Assembly: GCA_964035545.1 (NCBI GenBank)
Contig: OZ037766.1
Location: forward strand, 26,502,343 to 26,566,342
Source of the DNA: Bugula neritina
Lineage: Eukaryota; Bryozoa; Gymnolaemata; Cheilostomatida; Bugulidae
Direction of reading: 5' to 3'
Length of the DNA: 64,000 nt
A program made the translations under genes and the position numbers. This document shows, piece by piece, positions 61,024 through 64,000 of the stretch; the stretch's first letter is position 1, and each line of letters starts with the position of its first letter. The notes below the pieces were generated by a model. The model was given only the letters and a program-made list of their open reading frames with translations, ran no database searches and was not told the DNA's origin.

Positions 61024-64000
61024 TTTACAGTCACTGCATCACTGCATTTTCATGACTGTGCATTATGGGAGTGGATGCTCGTATGTAATGAAAAATGCAG
61101 TGAGTGTCTACTAGCCTTGTTTGTTTTGCTTTTATTTCATGCTCTGTAATAGGGTTTTATGTTTTTGTCTACAATATGTAATAGCATACAAGGGAGGTGT
61201 TTAAGCATGTAATATTGTTTTAATTGAAGGTAAGTGCACCAGCTTCTGAAATTATATTTTGTGTTCCCCCTTATCGGACATGAAGTTTTTTTCTCATTAA
61301 GCTTATGAATTTTGAAAATGCTTAAAACAAACATCACCTGCATGAATATCATTTTTATTTTTCAGCTTTGCTTACATGGCGAAGCTATATAATATATATT
61401 GCAACTATTCATGCTTATAGTTTGCATTATTATTCCTAGCTACGTTATATTATTCAAATTTAAGGTTTATAAACATAGTTTTGTTTTATAACCTTATAAA
61501 TGTTATTGGGTTAGTTTTTGAAGAAATTAGCCAACAAGTATGGATATGGCGATGTGTTTTAACCATGACCAGAGTGTGACTGAAATGCTATAATTCTATG
61601 TCTTTATGTAAAAGTATGGTTTATATGATTTTAATATTTGTTTAAAAATAATATAGCTACTTAATCTGTGAAATTGGTAATTAGTTAATTTATATTTTTT
61701 CTGGTTTATTATTTAATCTATTATTAGTGTAACAAAATTTAGAACCACTTTTATAGTATTTTTGTTTAATTAGCCTTATATGCTAAGCCCAAATTTATTT
61801 TACTCTGTTTGCAGCTTGGAAAGAGTTAGGTACAGAATGCTTGCTTGAAAGCAATCACATGTATGTTTCTTAATTTTTCTATATCAATAAATACAGTATA
61901 TAAAAACATGTTTAATAATTTTGACTTCTAACACATGTGCTTGTGATGCAATCTTACAGCTCACAGGAGAGATGTAAAACTTGTAGGCTATACTTCCTGG
62001 ACTCAGTGTGTACAATTAGTACACTTCAGTGCTGCACTTTAATTGAAATCTAAACTATGTATTGAATAAGGAGACAGCTATAGCTAGATAAATTTATATA
62101 AGTATTGAAATACTACTAACAACAGATAATTTAAGCTTAATAAGGAGAGCATATCATATTATATTGTTTGATTTGTGTAGAAACACTCTGGTCTAGTTTA
62201 GTTGTGAATACTAACAGCTGTTGACCCAGTGCTTACCCTTTTCTGTTTATGACATAACATGATTCCAAGTTAGGTGTTACTAAGCTGAGCTATACATGTG
62301 GTGCAACACATAGGGATTTATTAGAACTTAAGCTAAAATTTTCTGCCACAATATGCAGGCCGTTTTGTCATAAAAATTTTGCAATGTTATTATTACTAAA
62401 AAATGTAACTCTTATTACCTAGACAAAAAGGCATGTATTATGTCAGGATATAACAATGAATGCATATATAAATTATTATTACAATTTTATGTAATTTTAT
62501 AGTAACTTTAAAGGTTAACTTGCATTAGTTTTTTAGGTGACGGCAAAATACATTGCTGTAATATAAATTTACCAAAGATCAATTTTTTTCCTTTGAAAAT
62601 TCTATTTAAACGCAAAAAATATATAATTTGGCAAAAGAGGGGATTGCAAGACTGCAGCTTTCATTAGTTTTGTTTCTCTTGTTTGTGAACTACACAGCCA
62701 TGCGCACCCCACTTACAGCACCAGCAACAGCATACATATGCTGACTCTAGTAAAACATAGAGCAATGAGTGTGTAAGACCCTCATTCTGTTGCTAAACCT
62801 GTCCTTCCTTTACGTTATTGCTCAAGTATGTCCTTGTGTATCATTCTTACATACCAGCTGCTCTAAACATGTTTCAAAAGTGAATACTGGTGCGAAAAGA
62901 CTATTAAATGGCAATGTTTTATAAAAAGCGGACATAACTACTATAAAATGCTGCCAACTGCTATGTTAATAACATACTTAATAGATTCCTTAATATACAC
63001 TGGTTATGATAGCAGGTTAAGGAGGTAAGTATACTGAATCAATAGTTGTTAATGTATGCAGCTAATGAAGGGATTTGATAGTTTGATATATAATAAACAT
63101 TAGCAGCCATATGGTAATGAGCAGTATATTGCCCTCAATGCTTGTAGTATACTGCACTATATAAACTGTACAGTCTGTTGATATTTATACCACATAGTAT
63201 CAAGCTATAAGAAGTATGTGTGTTACTAAGCTATCTATAACTTTTTGTTTATTAATTTTTGATAAAATAAAAGAAAAACAACAAATTTTACCACTGCAGA
63301 AGTTTCTTTGTTATTCATATAATAATATATGGGAAACAGTTATGTTTAATCAGTGCATTTTATATGCAAATTTTGAATTGTCAAGTCTGGTTTAGTAGCT
63401 TGAGTTATTTGTATGTATACATTCTACTGGATAGATTCGTACGTCATCAGCGTATCAATTGTTTTACTGCAATGAATGTCTTTAAAAAATATCAATAGAA
63501 AAAAAGCTAGAAAAATTTATCTGTATAATAGTTAATGTATTTTTGATGATGTGTAGCAAAGACTGAAGCCTATATGGTATGTTATAAAATGTTGCCAAAA
63601 GCTACTGTAAGTGAAATGCGACAGCGTTAGCACTTTACCCAACCAAGCGGTTACACTATTAAGTATCATTAAAGAGTTGTTACCGATTTCGATTCTGCTA
63701 GGCATTAGAGTTGGTATAAGTTAATAAGCCTGAACTAATGAACTTCATTTTCTTTCAGGATTTTACTCGCATCTTGTATTATTAGAGAGCATAAGACTTG
63801 ACAGAATGTTTTACACTGTAAAGTATATTCTACAACACAGTAAGACTAATAACGCAATTACAAATACTTTAAATACAAAAACACATGATTTAACCTTACA
63901 TAAAACATTCACAACACAGGTTTTTCTTTTTGCACCATGGACTTGATTTGTCTGATAAATACATATGCTTGTCCTAGGTATTGCTTTTTGGTGATATGAA
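61024..64000. other. Right-hand flank, no gene seen
   Basis: AT-rich. I found no splice-bounded exon, repeat array or inverted repeat. The first about 870 bases may be 3' UTR of the preceding gene. Confidence 0.55.

Overview
This is animal nuclear DNA: AT-rich, with many small exons split by GT-AG introns. The only long unbroken frames are a transposase, a retrotransposon gag and one large first exon. A clear NEK1 kinase, an NDUFA2 complex I subunit and a small cluster of RING/B-box (TRIM-type) genes point to an invertebrate metazoan. A lophotrochozoan (mollusc, brachiopod or bryozoan type) is my guess; the sequence does not settle the phylum.

Layout. (1) 1-28818 is a cluster of three paralogous TRIM-like genes: copy A (+, 351-4261, 5' end outside the window), copy B (-, 16908-6241) and copy C (+, 21291-28818). 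A and B are tail to tail; B and C are head to head. Exon lengths and phases match almost base for base, so I could reconstruct B and C completely (621 and 685 codons of protein) although few of their exons form long frames. Copy A has two introns the others lack. The introns hold a complete gag-only LTR retrotransposon (9598-12248, identical 128-bp LTRs, 5-bp target duplication), tRNA-type SINEs and small inverted-repeat elements. (2) 30256-35225 (-) is a three-exon NDUFA2 gene, easy to miss because its exons are 86-107 bp. Its first intron holds an intact pogo/Tigger-type transposon (31481-34450) with a 652-aa transposase. (3) 36925-55091 (+) is a complete NEK1 orthologue in 28 coding exons (about 1294 aa). 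(4) 57171-61023 (+) is a two-exon gene for a 491-aa protein I do not recognise. From 61024 to the end I see no gene.

The most unusual signal is in the introns. At least eight contain tandem repeats that start at a 5' splice site or end at a 3' splice site, in three unrelated gene families (TRIM copies A and B, NDUFA2, NEK1). Unit lengths and sequences all differ (12, 15, 23, 26, about 33, about 38, about 45 bp), yet each array includes or abuts the junction. In two cases the unit clearly contains the donor sequence, giving ladders of donor-like sites. Two of these arrays (1.85 kb and 1.26 kb, both in NEK1) also show higher-order organisation and create long false open frames on both strands.

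The NEK1, NDUFA2 and unknown genes show no functional link to the TRIM cluster; the window looks like ordinary gene neighbourhood with a local TRIM expansion.
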